DNA of 64,000 nt from the NCBI GenBank assembly GCA_965601955.1, contig OZ271855.1, positions 2,170,001 to 2,234,000 on the forward strand, written 5' to 3'. Position numbers and translations under genes: made by a program. Below the pieces are notes generated by a model, which was given only the letters and a program-made list of their open reading frames with translations, was not told where the DNA came from and made no database searches. This document shows, one piece after another, positions 8,993-17,021 of this stretch (its first letter is position 1; every line of letters begins with the position of its first letter). This DNA is from RHLJ01 sp965601955. Lineage in GTDB: Bacteria > Bacteroidota > Rhodothermia > Balneolales > Balneolaceae.

Positions 8993-9822
8993 CAGTTTCC
9001 TCTTATGCTAAAAGTTGTTCGTACAGTATCGCTATACAACCCACCCTGATCTATCGCAAAAAACTCGATATCAAAATCGCGATCTTGCTCGCCTGTTGTG
9101 GGAGTAACATTCTGTGACCATGTAAAGACAAAATCATTAGCGGTGGTATCACCAAGGGTCGAACCATCATCAAACATTTCAAATGGAGAACCCTGCACAT
9201 CCACATTATTTTGAATTACCCGGATTGAAACTTGAGAAATGGTTTCGTCTCCATCAGGATCGGTAACTCTTGCGGTAAAAACTGCAGGGATGGAACCGGA
9301 AAGTGGTCTTATAATCGTTCCAGGACTGGTAGTTCCGATAATAGACGGAGGAGCACTTGAGAACCCCACTATATAAAACGGAGTTTGGGCGAAACCGCCT
9401 CTTCCGGATGCATCAAAAGCATAAACTTCTATGATAAAGCTTCCCACGGATGTTGTCGAAGTATTTATGGATGCTTCACCACTGAACGAGTTTTCTTCTG
9501 GTGCAGCGGTTAAATCGCCTATTATCAAATCTTCTAAGGTGGCCGCATCTCTGATCACAAAGCCAAGGGTAGAGGTCTCGTCAGTATTTAAAATGGTAGC
9601 ATCAATGGGGACTGTTATTGTGGTATCAGTAAAGCCATCGGCACGTGTGAAGATTACAGAATCGGCAAGAATACTAATACCAACAACCTCAGGGAAGAGA
9701 GACAGGTTGTCGATAGGTTCAGTAGTAGTATCGCATGCTAAAAAAAGCAGCAAAATTAAATACAGGGATGAATAGCCGGACTTAGGGGTCAATTCTATAG
9801 CTTCTTGATTTTTTCTAACCAA
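8992..9822 (-). CDS. Lipoprotein with Ig/cadherin-like beta domains, first gene of the operon
   Basis: A 276-residue predicted outer-membrane lipoprotein of unknown function. A lipobox (LLLFLAC, cysteine near residue 29) is followed by Thr/Asp-rich linkers and two beta-sandwich-like regions; the later one contains VTDPDGDETISQVSIRV and DDGSTLGDTTANDFVFTW, a pattern seen in Ig-like repeat proteins. Both possible starts are TTG: at 9822, or at 9792, which would give a tidier lipoprotein signal (MTPKSGYSSL...). The next gene starts within its stop codon. It reads as the promoter-proximal member of the PorV/glycan operon, divergent from the trp operon. Confidence 0.7.
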   Translation of the reverse strand: MVRKNQEAIELTPKSGYSSLYLILLLFLACDTTTEPIDNLSLFPEVVGISILADSVIFTRADGFTDTTITVPIDATILNTDETSTLGFVIRDAATLEDLIIGDLTAAPEENSFSGEASINTSTTSVGSFIIEVYAFDASGRGGFAQTPFYIVGFSSAPPSIIGTTSPGTIIRPLSGSIPAVFTARVTDPDGDETISQVSIRVIQNNVDVQGSPFEMFDDGSTLGDTTANDFVFTWSQNVTPTTGEQDRDFDIEFFAIDQGGLYSDTVRTTFSIRGN

Positions 9823-9888
9823 TGTTACGCATTAGTTGATGCCAAGTCCACTACGACTTTAGCTAACTAAAATTGTTCGTTTTTTGCA

Positions 9889-9917
9889 TTGCTTTTAGAA
9901 AAGTGCCCCGCTATATT
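9889..9917 (+). promoter_or_regulatory. Predicted trp operon promoter
   Basis: TTGCTT (9889-9894) is followed after 17 nt by TATATT (9912-9917), a good sigma70-like pair. The same site reads as TATATTCG, one mismatch from the Bacteroidota TAnnTTTG -7 element, with TTG 20 nt upstream. Initiation would fall close to 9924, leaving the leader peptide ATG at 9926 almost leaderless. Confidence 0.5.
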
Positions 9918-9925
9918 CGTCCTCG

Positions 9926-9976
9926 ATGAAAAACAGAAATGCAAATATCAATACCTGGTGGTGGCCTAACGCTTAA
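9926..9976 (+). CDS. trpL: trp operon leader peptide (three consecutive Trp codons)
   Basis: A 16-codon ORF encodes MKNRNANINTWWWPNA, with TGG TGG TGG at 9956-9964 and TAA at 9974-9976. It lies between a promoter and a rho-independent terminator just upstream of trpE. This is the classical ribosome-mediated attenuation layout: low charged tRNA-Trp stalls the ribosome at the Trp run and frees the antiterminator. Function is inferred from codon content and RNA arrangement. It has no obvious Shine-Dalgarno sequence. Confidence 0.85.
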   Translation: MKNRNANINTWWWPNA

Positions 9977-10034
9977 CAGAGCAGTGGGCAAATTGCATTT
10001 TCTATATACATCATGAATTTATTTATACCCACTG
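9964..10034 (+). promoter_or_regulatory. trp attenuator: anti-antiterminator and antiterminator pairing
   Basis: Region 1 (9964-9968, with inner GCT 9971-9973) can pair with region 2 (AGC 9980-9982 and 9985-9989), forming a hairpin that includes the leader stop codon. Alternatively region 2, CAGTGGG (9982-9988), is perfectly complementary to region 3, CCCACTG (10028-10034), which is the 5' arm of the terminator. A ribosome stalled on the TGG codons (9956-9964) would mask region 1 and favour 2:3 pairing and readthrough. Pairings were read by eye; no folding energies were computed. Confidence 0.75.
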
Positions 10035-10061
10035 TTCCTATGGAAGAGTGGGTTTTTTTTT
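10027..10061 (+). terminator. trp attenuator terminator hairpin
   Basis: The stem ACCCACT (10027-10033) pairs with AGTGGGT (10047-10053). An inner TTCC/GGAA stem (10035-10038 with 10042-10045) sits across a G-G mismatch and a TAT loop. A run of T (10053-10061) follows directly. This is an intrinsic terminator whose 5' arm competes with the upstream antiterminator. Confidence 0.88.
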
Positions 10062-10072
10062 AATAATTATTT

Positions 10073-10166
10073 TTCGCCACAGAGGCACAAAAGCACAAAT
10101 TATACTTCAAAAGAATAAATCGATATAAGAATCAAATCGTCAGTGTCTTTGTGATTTTGTGGCAAT
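10073..10166 (+). repeat. Imperfect inverted repeat between attenuator and trpE
   Basis: The left arm, CGCCACAGAGGCACAAAAGC (from 10075), and the right arm ending in TTTGTGATTTTGTGGC (to about 10163) are near reverse complements separated by roughly 45 nt. It resembles dispersed intergenic palindromes common in Bacteroidota. It contains an in-frame GTG (10159) upstream of the trpE ATG, which is why that GTG is not taken as the start. Confidence 0.6.
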
Positions 10167-10173
10167 TAAAAGT

Positions 10174-11634
10174 ATGAACAAGAACGAATTTTTAGATCTT
10201 AGTAAGTCTTATACAGCCATCCCGGTGTATCGAAGGCTCCTTGCGGATGTACTTACTCCAGTTTCGCTATTTCTCAATATTAGGGAAGGAGCTGATTACC
10301 CTTTTCTCCTCGAATCGGTAGAAGGGGGAGAGCAATTAGCGCGCTATTCTTTCATCGGAAGAAATCCATATCAGCAGATTCGGTTTGATGGAAAAGAGAC
10401 TGTATTGATTAAAAGAGGACAAACTCAAAAAGCCGGGCAAGGATACTTTGATACCTTAAGGGATCTAACTACGGCATATTCGGAACCTTTCATCCCGGAT
10501 TTACCAAGACTAACAGGTGGGGCGGTAGGCTTTTCTGCTTATGATACCTTTCGTCTTGTTGAGCATTTGCCAAATGTACCCGAAGATGAACTTGGACTAC
10601 CTGAAGCTATCTGGTCGTTTTATGATGAGATATTTGCCTTCGATCATGTGAAGCACCAGGTTGTGCTCATCAAAACAATATTTACTGAAGAGGTGGACGA
10701 TTTAGAAGAAGCCTATGAGGAGGCGCAACAGAGTCTGGATGCCATGGAAGCCTCAGCAATGCATTCTGATTATTCCAGAAGGGAATTTCAGATTTTCCCG
10801 GAATCCCTCACAAGTAATATGGGCGCAGAGTACTTCAAGTCTATTGTTGATAAAGGGAAGGAATACATTTTTGAAGGAGATATTTTCCAGGTGGTGCTTT
10901 CGCAACGGTTCGAAGCAGATATGGAAGGAGATCCATTTATGCTTTACCGGGCGTTACGAATGGTAAACCCTTCCCCATATTTGTTTTATCTCGATTTCGA
11001 TGGATTCACTATCGCCGGTTCTTCACCAGAAGTATTAGTGAGTGTGCAAAATAAAGAAGTAAGAGTGCTGCCCATTGCCGGAACACGGCCTCGCGGGAAA
11101 ACGCATGAAGAAGATTTGGCTCTTGAAGAGGATTTAAAAGCAGATCCTAAAGAAGTAGCCGAACACATCATGCTGGTTGACTTGGGGAGAAATGACCTTT
11201 CCAGGGTATGTGAGGCAGGGACGGTAAAGATGGAAAGAAACCAGGTGATCGAACGCTATTCGCATGTGATGCATATTGTAAGTGATGTAGTTGGGCACCT
11301 TCAGGATAGCAAAACTTCTGTTGATGCACTCATGCAATGCTTTCCTGCGGGTACGGTAAGCGGGGCTCCTAAAATTCGTGCAATGGAGATTATTGATGAA
11401 ATGGAACCCACGAAGCGTGGTATCTATGCTGGCGCAGTGGGCTATTTCGATTTTTCCGGGAATATGGATACCTGTATTGCGATAAGAACAATGGTTGTAA
11501 CCGGAAACAAGGTGTATATTCAGGCCGGTGCAGGAATTGTTGCGGATAGCAATCCACAAAAAGAATTTGAAGAAACTCAAAACAAAGCCGGAGCGTTAGT
11601 TCAGGCATTAAGTGTAGCCTTAGATATTCAATGA
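10174..11634 (+). CDS. trpE: Anthranilate synthase component I
   Basis: Converts chorismate plus ammonia (supplied by TrpG) to anthranilate, the first committed step of tryptophan synthesis. The 486-residue product has the feedback-inhibition LLES motif near residues 45-48. The conserved chorismate-binding C-terminal half includes FEGDIFQVVLSQRF, IAGTRPRGKT, DLGRNDLSRV and the FPAGTVSGAPKIRAMEII signature. The ATG at 10174 is preferred over an in-frame GTG at 10159, which lies inside an inverted repeat. The stop overlaps the trpS ATG by 4 nt. Expression is predicted to depend on the upstream attenuator. Confidence 0.96.
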   Translation: MNKNEFLDLSKSYTAIPVYRRLLADVLTPVSLFLNIREGADYPFLLESVEGGEQLARYSFIGRNPYQQIRFDGKETVLIKRGQTQKAGQGYFDTLRDLTTAYSEPFIPDLPRLTGGAVGFSAYDTFRLVEHLPNVPEDELGLPEAIWSFYDEIFAFDHVKHQVVLIKTIFTEEVDDLEEAYEEAQQSLDAMEASAMHSDYSRREFQIFPESLTSNMGAEYFKSIVDKGKEYIFEGDIFQVVLSQRFEADMEGDPFMLYRALRMVNPSPYLFYLDFDGFTIAGSSPEVLVSVQNKEVRVLPIAGTRPRGKTHEEDLALEEDLKADPKEVAEHIMLVDLGRNDLSRVCEAGTVKMERNQVIERYSHVMHIVSDVVGHLQDSKTSVDALMQCFPAGTVSGAPKIRAMEIIDEMEPTKRGIYAGAVGYFDFSGNMDTCIAIRTMVVTGNKVYIQAGAGIVADSNPQKEFEETQNKAGALVQALSVALDIQ

Positions 11635-12617
11635 CAAAAAAGAAAACGATACTATCGGGGATTCAGCCCTCGGGAAAGCTTCATATAGGGAACTACTTCG
11701 GAGCTATCCGGCAGCATATAGCCATGCAGGATGAGGGAGATGCCTTCTTCTTTATTGCTAATTATCATTCACTTACTTCGCTTAGAGAAGGGGAAGTCCT
11801 TTACCAGAATACCATCGATGTTACGCTCGATTACCTTGCTTTAGGGCTAGATCCCGATAGAGCTACCTTCTTTGCCCAGTCTGATGTGCCCCAGGTTACT
11901 GAGCTGGCCTGGATGCTTGGGACACTTGCCCCGGTAAGTTTGATGGAGAAAGGCGTTTCTTATAAGGATAAGATAGCCGCCGGTTTAAGCCCGAATATTG
12001 GCCTGTTCACATACCCCATTCTACAAGCTGCTGATATTTTGATTTACCATTCGGATGTGGTTCCTGTTGGGGAAGACCAGAAACAGAATATTGAAATTTG
12101 CAGGGATTTAGCAGGGAAATTCAATCGAATGTATGATGGAGAATACCTGGTAATACCAGAAGACTATATCGTTAAATCGGTAGCTGTGGTACCCGGGACT
12201 GATGGTCGCAAAATGAGCAAGAGCTATGGGAATACCATTCCTATTTTTGGAGAAGGTAAGGCTTTCAAAAAGACGATAATGAGTATCCAGACGGATTCTA
12301 CACCACTTGAAGATCCCAAAGATCCGGATACTGATAATGTCTTCGCCCTGATTAAGCTCTTTGCTGATAAATCAAAGCAGGACGAAATCGCTGAGAAGTA
12401 TCGGGCAGGTGGCTATGGATATGGGCATGCGAAGAATGAGCTATTTCAAATGCTTAAGGAATACTTTGGCCCGGCTTTGGAACGAAGAAAGGAATTGGAG
12501 AAGGACCTGGATTACGTGAAAGATGTATTAGCTGAAGGAGGCAAGAAAGCTCGCGAAAGAGCAGAAAGTGTGATGCAGCCCATCAGAGAAGTAACCGGAA
12601 TAATAAGGAGCTTCTGA
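11631..12617 (+). CDS. trpS: Tryptophanyl-tRNA synthetase
   Basis: Charges tRNA-Trp with tryptophan. This 328-residue class I synthetase has the HIGH-type motif as HIGN (residues 18-21 in GIQPSGKLHIGNYFGA) and a canonical KMSKS (GRKMSKSYGN). Length is normal for bacterial TrpS. It overlaps trpE by 4 nt and trpG by 1 nt (TGATG), so it is an integral member of the trp operon rather than a neighbour. Attenuation that senses charged tRNA-Trp would therefore also control the enzyme that charges it, a possible feedback link. No second trpS is visible in the window. Confidence 0.95.
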   Translation: MTKKKTILSGIQPSGKLHIGNYFGAIRQHIAMQDEGDAFFFIANYHSLTSLREGEVLYQNTIDVTLDYLALGLDPDRATFFAQSDVPQVTELAWMLGTLAPVSLMEKGVSYKDKIAAGLSPNIGLFTYPILQAADILIYHSDVVPVGEDQKQNIEICRDLAGKFNRMYDGEYLVIPEDYIVKSVAVVPGTDGRKMSKSYGNTIPIFGEGKAFKKTIMSIQTDSTPLEDPKDPDTDNVFALIKLFADKSKQDEIAEKYRAGGYGYGHAKNELFQMLKEYFGPALERRKELEKDLDYVKDVLAEGGKKARERAESVMQPIREVTGIIRSF

Positions 12618-13180
12618 TGGTTTTAATTGTCGATAACTATGATTCTTTCACCTATAACCTGGTTCACCTTGTAGCTGCTGAAACAGAAGACTATCAGGTA
12701 GTTAGAAATGATGCAATGACTCTTGAGGAGATCAAGGAACTTAATCCCTATAAAATCCTTATTTCGCCAGGCCCAGGAAGACCCGATAAGGCCGGAATAA
12801 CGGAAGAAATCATTCGTGAACTAGGAAAAGAAACTCCGATTTTAGGAGTTTGTCTAGGGCATCAGGCGATAGGTGAAGTCTTTGGAGCTAAAGTAGTTTA
12901 CGCTCCTACCTTAATGCATGGTAAGGTGTCGAATGTTGAACATGACGGGAAATCTATTTTCGAAGATGTAGACGAGAACTTCGTAGCAACACGGTATCAT
13001 TCATTGGTGCTTGATCCGGATACCATCCCAGAGGAATTAGAGATCACTGCCCGAACGGGAGAGGTTATTATGGGTGTTCGCCATAAGGAATTTCCGATAG
13101 AAGGAATTCAGTTTCACCCGGAAAGTATTCTTACAACAGAAGGCCCGAAAATGCTAAAGAACTGGTTAAGACAATCATGA
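12617..13180 (+). CDS. trpG: Anthranilate synthase component II (glutamine amidotransferase)
   Basis: Supplies ammonia from glutamine to TrpE. The 187-residue class I amidotransferase has NYDSFTYNL at the N-terminus, ISPGPGRP, the catalytic cysteine near residue 79 in GVCLGHQ, and the His-Glu pair in FHPES (about residues 166-170). It is free-standing, not fused to TrpD. It could also serve PabB, as in some bacteria, but its operon position favours tryptophan. It overlaps trpD by 4 nt. Confidence 0.95.
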   Translation: MVLIVDNYDSFTYNLVHLVAAETEDYQVVRNDAMTLEEIKELNPYKILISPGPGRPDKAGITEEIIRELGKETPILGVCLGHQAIGEVFGAKVVYAPTLMHGKVSNVEHDGKSIFEDVDENFVATRYHSLVLDPDTIPEELEITARTGEVIMGVRHKEFPIEGIQFHPESILTTEGPKMLKNWLRQS

Positions 13181-14205
13181 GTATAAAAGAGATTTTAGAA
13201 AAACTTTCATTTGGTGAAGATTTATCTGCTGAAGAAGCAGAACTAGCCTTGAACCTGATTATGAACGGAGAGGTCAGCTCAGAGCAGGTGGCTGGTTTCT
13301 TAACTGCTATGAGAATAAAAGGTGAAACCATTGACGAACTCACTTCTTTTGTCCGGGTAATGCGGGATAAATCTACCAAAGTGGACGTAGATGTAACCGG
13401 AGCAGTTGATTTGGTAGGAACAGGTGGAGATAAAACCGGAACCTTCAATATTTCTACAATTTCAGCTGTGGTTACTGCTGGTGCAGGAGTGCCTATCATC
13501 AAACATGGAAATAGAAGTGCATCCAGTCAATGTGGAAGTGCGGATGTATTAGCCCAGCTAGGAGCAAACATCGAACTGGGAGCTCCCGCAGTAGAGAAGG
13601 TGTTTAATGAAGTAGGAATGGCTTTTATGTTTGCACCGATGTTCCATCCCGCCATGAAATACGTGATGCCTGCACGTCGTGCGCTTGGCTTTAGAACCTT
13701 CTTCAATATTTTAGGGCCGCTTTCTAACCCTGCAGGTGTAAATAGATATGTAATCGGTGCTTTTAGTAAAGATGTTGCCATGAAGATGGTTCGTATCCTG
13801 GCCAAGTTGAATACGGAGTTTGCCTATACCTTCAATTCGAACGACGGATTGGATGAAATAAGCACCACTTCTGATGCCGAAATATTCGAGGTAAAGGATA
13901 GTGTAGCCTCTCAGGCGATTGTTTTTTCTCCTGAATCTCTGGGATTCAATCGAGTGGATATGGAAGATTTATTGGGAGGGACTCCGGATTTAAACGCGGA
14001 AATCTTCACTAATATCTTAGACAATACCTCCACAGAAGCCCAAAAAGAGATAGTGCTGCTAAACGCCACTTTTGCTATCCAGGCCTCCGGGAAAGTGGAA
14101 TCATTGAATGAAGCAAAAGAACTGGCAATAGATAGCCTGGAATCAGGTAAAGCAAAGAAGTTATTCCAGAACTTTGTTGAAGCGACAAATAGTGTAGAGG
14201 CTTAG
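13177..14205 (+). CDS. trpD: Anthranilate phosphoribosyltransferase
   Basis: Transfers phosphoribose from PRPP to anthranilate. The 342-residue product has the PRPP-binding GTGGD (DLVGTGGDKTGTFNIST), KHGNRSASSQCGSADVL, and the downstream FAPMFHPAMKYV and FNILGPLSNPA signatures of the nucleoside-phosphorylase-like family. The start overlaps the trpG stop by 4 nt. It is followed within 2 nt by the TTG start of trpC. Confidence 0.95.
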   Translation: MSIKEILEKLSFGEDLSAEEAELALNLIMNGEVSSEQVAGFLTAMRIKGETIDELTSFVRVMRDKSTKVDVDVTGAVDLVGTGGDKTGTFNISTISAVVTAGAGVPIIKHGNRSASSQCGSADVLAQLGANIELGAPAVEKVFNEVGMAFMFAPMFHPAMKYVMPARRALGFRTFFNILGPLSNPAGVNRYVIGAFSKDVAMKMVRILAKLNTEFAYTFNSNDGLDEISTTSDAEIFEVKDSVASQAIVFSPESLGFNRVDMEDLLGGTPDLNAEIFTNILDNTSTEAQKEIVLLNATFAIQASGKVESLNEAKELAIDSLESGKAKKLFQNFVEATNSVEA

Positions 14206-14207
14206 CA

Positions 14208-15020
14208 TTGAATATTCTCGAAAAGATAGTAGAGCAAACCAAGTCAGACCTTTCAAGGAGGAAGCAAAAGCTTTCCTTTAACGACCTTCATTCGCTTGAA
14301 GGATATGAGAAACAGCGCATAGATTTTAAAGAAGCACTTATTACTGAAGGAGTATCAGTAATAGCTGAGGTAAAGAAAGCTTCACCTTCAAAAGGGATTA
14401 TTCGTGAGGACTTTGATCCTTTGGATATCGCTCTTAGGTATGAAGAAGGAGGGGCTTCGGCGATATCAGTGCTTACTGACGAGCCTTATTTTAAAGGAAG
14501 TCTGGGGTATCTCTCAACCATTTCGAAGCGGGTACAGCTTCCGTTGCTTCGCAAAGACTTTGTTATTGACCCATTCCAGGTAAAAGAGGCAAGAGCATAT
14601 GGAGCTGATGCGGTTCTCATTATTGTTGCTATTACCCAGGGTGAGCAGTTAAACGAATTGATAGCTTCTGCAAAAGAATTTGGGCTTTCAGCATTGGTTG
14701 AATGCTATGATCAGGAAGATTTCGATCGGGTGGACTTCAAAGAAGTGGAGATACTGGGAGTGAATAACCGCGATCTAAAATATTTCAAGGTAGATGTACA
14801 TCGAGGTACTTCCATCCTGAAACAAGCTCCGGAAAGAACGGTTTTAGTATCAGAAAGTGGAATTTCTACTGGTGAAGATATTGCTCTCCTTCAGAAAGAA
14901 GGGATTCACTCGGTATTGATTGGAGAACACTTTATGCGACAACCCAATCCCGGAAAGGCAGTTTCTGAGCTATTAGCAGAGGGGCAGGAAGTGATTGAAC
15001 GAGGAGTAATTCATGGATAA
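14208..15020 (+). CDS. trpC: Indole-3-glycerol phosphate synthase
   Basis: Closes the ring of CdRP to indole-3-glycerol phosphate. The 270-residue TIM barrel shows VIAEVKKASPSKGII (catalytic Lys region), VLTDEPYFKGSLGYL, LLRKDFVIDPFQV and the phosphate-binding SESGISTGEDI. The start is TTG at 14208 (MNILEKIVEQT), 2 nt after the trpD stop; no ATG precedes the conserved N-terminus. It is not fused to TrpF, which overlaps its last 8 nt. Confidence 0.94.
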   Translation: MNILEKIVEQTKSDLSRRKQKLSFNDLHSLEGYEKQRIDFKEALITEGVSVIAEVKKASPSKGIIREDFDPLDIALRYEEGGASAISVLTDEPYFKGSLGYLSTISKRVQLPLLRKDFVIDPFQVKEARAYGADAVLIIVAITQGEQLNELIASAKEFGLSALVECYDQEDFDRVDFKEVEILGVNNRDLKYFKVDVHRGTSILKQAPERTVLVSESGISTGEDIALLQKEGIHSVLIGEHFMRQPNPGKAVSELLAEGQEVIERGVIHG

Positions 15021-15651
15021 CCGAACTAAAGTTAAAATCTGTGGACTTACAAATCTGGAAGATGCCCGGTTTGCTTCAGGGGCAATGGCAGATTACCTGG
15101 GTTTCATCTTTTATCGCAAAAGTCCGCGATATATAGAACCGGGCGAAGCAGGGGCGATTATTAACTGGCTGGAAGGACCGGATAAAGTAGGTGTTTTTGT
15201 AAATCAGCCATTGGATGAGGTGAACCAAATCGCCAAGCAAACAGGCCTCGATTATGTGCAGCTTCATGGAAATGAGTCTGTGGAATACTGCCAGCTAATT
15301 GACAAGCCCATTATCAAAGTAATTCATATTACTGGTGAGACTACCCATGAAACACTAAAAGAACAGGTCGCGCTTTATTCTGATGTAGCCTCTTATTATC
15401 TCTTTGACTCAAAAATTGGTGAACAATGGGGAGGGACCGGCAAAACCTTTGACTGGAGTATTCTTAAAGAAATCGAGAGGGTACATCCATTCTTTTTATC
15501 CGGTGGAATAAACCCTCAGAATGTTAAACAGGCAATTGAAACGGTTAATCCATTTGCTATTGATGTATCGAGTGGGGTTGAAGAAAAGCCTGGTTTAAAG
15601 GATTTTGAAAAAATTGAACAATTAATGGAGGCTATAAGCGCTCTTGAATAA
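15013..15651 (+). CDS. trpF: Phosphoribosylanthranilate isomerase
   Basis: Performs the Amadori isomerisation of PRA to CdRP. The 212-residue TIM barrel has KICGLTNLEDA (catalytic Cys near residue 10), FIFYRKSPRYIEP, VGVFVNQPLDEV, VQLHGNES and the C-terminal FLSGGINPQNV and AIDVSSGVEEKPGLKD. It overlaps trpC by 8 nt. About 60 nt, containing a perfect hairpin, separate it from trpB. Confidence 0.95.
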   Translation: MDNRTKVKICGLTNLEDARFASGAMADYLGFIFYRKSPRYIEPGEAGAIINWLEGPDKVGVFVNQPLDEVNQIAKQTGLDYVQLHGNESVEYCQLIDKPIIKVIHITGETTHETLKEQVALYSDVASYYLFDSKIGEQWGGTGKTFDWSILKEIERVHPFFLSGGINPQNVKQAIETVNPFAIDVSSGVEEKPGLKDFEKIEQLMEAISALE

Positions 15652-15663
15652 TTAATTTTAAAG

Positions 15664-15699
15664 GTCATCCTGATCCCGATGCATTGGGATCAGGATGAC
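15664..15699 (+). repeat. Perfect palindrome GTCATCCTGATCCC / GGGATCAGGATGAC before trpB
   Basis: Two 14-nt arms (15664-15677 and 15686-15699) are exact reverse complements around an 8-nt loop. This is the shortest member of the GTCAT...ATGAC palindromes scattered through the window. An in-frame ATG in its loop extends the trpB frame upstream but is unlikely to be the start. Confidence 0.85.
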
Positions 15700-15711
15700 A
15701 ATACAACAACA

Positions 15712-16917
15712 ATGGAAACAACAGCAACAGAAACTAAAACCTACAACCAACCCAACGAACGAGGGTATTTTGGTAATTACGGTGGGAAGTTTGTCCCCGA
15801 GATTCTAATCCCGGTAGTTCAGGCTTTGGAAGAAGAGTATTTAAAAGCCAAAGACGATCCTGAATTCCAGGCCGAATACCATGCGCTGCTGGAGGAATAT
15901 GTAGGACGCCCAACCAAACTTACTTTCGCGGATAAGCTAACCGAGCATTACGGTAAAGCTAAAATCTATCTAAAAAGAGAAGATTTGTGTCATACCGGAG
16001 CACATAAGATCAATAATGCTATTGGCCAGATTTTGTTGGCTCAGCGTATGGGCAAAACACGAATCATTGCAGAAACAGGAGCTGGACAACATGGTGTAGC
16101 TACAGCAACTGCCTGTGCTAAGTTCGGCTTAGAATGTATCGTGTACATGGGTGCTGAGGATACTGAACGACAGAAGCTGAACGTAGATCGCATGCAGCTT
16201 ATGGGCGCAGAGGTGAGAAGTGTTCATAGCGGATCTAAAACTCTTAAAGATGCTACAAATGAAGCTATTCGTGACTGGGTTACGAACCCGGAAGATACCT
16301 TCTATATCATCGGTTCGGTTGTTGGACCTCACCCTTATCCAATGATGGTGAGGAATTTCCACAGGGTGATTGGTGATGAAGCCAAGCAGCAAATACTGGA
16401 AAAGGAAGGCAAGCTTCCTGATTATTTAATGGCCTGTGTAGGGGGTGGCTCCAATGCGATGGGATTATTCTACCCATTCATGGACGATGATATAAAAATC
16501 ATCGGGATTGAGGCAGCTGGTTATGGCGTTGATTCTGGTAAAACAGCGGCCACAATCACCAAAGGAACCCCGGGGATTCTGCATGGTTCATTGAGCTATC
16601 TGCTCCATGATGAAAATGGGCAAATTGAGTTAGCTCATTCCATAAGTGCGGGCCTGGATTACCCAGGGATTGGCCCCGAGCATTCTTTCCTTCATGACTC
16701 CAAAAGAGTAGAATATCATTCTGTAACGGATGCTGAGGCTATGGAGGCGGTGAAGCTATTATCAAGAAAAGAAGGGATTATCCCGGCGCTTGAAACCGCG
16801 CATGCTTTTGCATGGCTAGAGCAGTTGATGCCGACTACAACGGAGGACGAGATCGTTCTTATCAACTGCTCAGGAAGAGGAGATAAGGATATGAAGACTA
16901 TTTCGGAGAATTTGTAA
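15712..16917 (+). CDS. trpB: Tryptophan synthase beta chain
   Basis: A PLP enzyme condensing indole with serine to give tryptophan; works as an alpha2beta2 complex with TrpA. The 401-residue product has the N-terminal RGYFGNYGGKFVPE, the PLP lysine in HTGAHKINNA, ETGAGQHGVATA, and the PLP-phosphate-binding GGGSNAMG. The ATG at 15712 (METTATETK) is chosen over an ATG at 15679 inside the palindrome because the family N-terminus aligns with the former. This is the TrpB1 type by motif and operon context. Confidence 0.95.
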   Translation: METTATETKTYNQPNERGYFGNYGGKFVPEILIPVVQALEEEYLKAKDDPEFQAEYHALLEEYVGRPTKLTFADKLTEHYGKAKIYLKREDLCHTGAHKINNAIGQILLAQRMGKTRIIAETGAGQHGVATATACAKFGLECIVYMGAEDTERQKLNVDRMQLMGAEVRSVHSGSKTLKDATNEAIRDWVTNPEDTFYIIGSVVGPHPYPMMVRNFHRVIGDEAKQQILEKEGKLPDYLMACVGGGSNAMGLFYPFMDDDIKIIGIEAAGYGVDSGKTAATITKGTPGILHGSLSYLLHDENGQIELAHSISAGLDYPGIGPEHSFLHDSKRVEYHSVTDAEAMEAVKLLSRKEGIIPALETAHAFAWLEQLMPTTTEDEIVLINCSGRGDKDMKTISENL

Positions 16918-16929
16918 CAGAATTAATAT

Positions 16930-17010
16930 TCATCCTGATCCCGAAGGCTTTCGGGAGAAGGATCAGCATTTCTATGAGTAGGCTGATTCTTCGCTTTCGC
17001 TCAGAATGAC
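16930..17010 (+). repeat. Dispersed imperfect palindrome between trpB and trpA
   Basis: Starts TCATCCTGATCCCGAAGGCT and ends CGCTCAGAATGAC. Nested arms include CCCGAAGGCTTTCGGG and a ..GATCAGCATT / GGCTGATT.. pairing. It belongs to the GTCAT...ATGAC class and sits inside the trp operon without an evident T-run, so it is more likely an insertion or processing site than a full terminator. Confidence 0.65.
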
Positions 17011-17021
17011 CTTGATAAACA

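Noticed and set aside
10159..10173. GTG start giving a 491-residue TrpE
   Set aside because: The GTG lies in the right arm of an inverted repeat; ATG at 10174 is closer to the family N-terminus.
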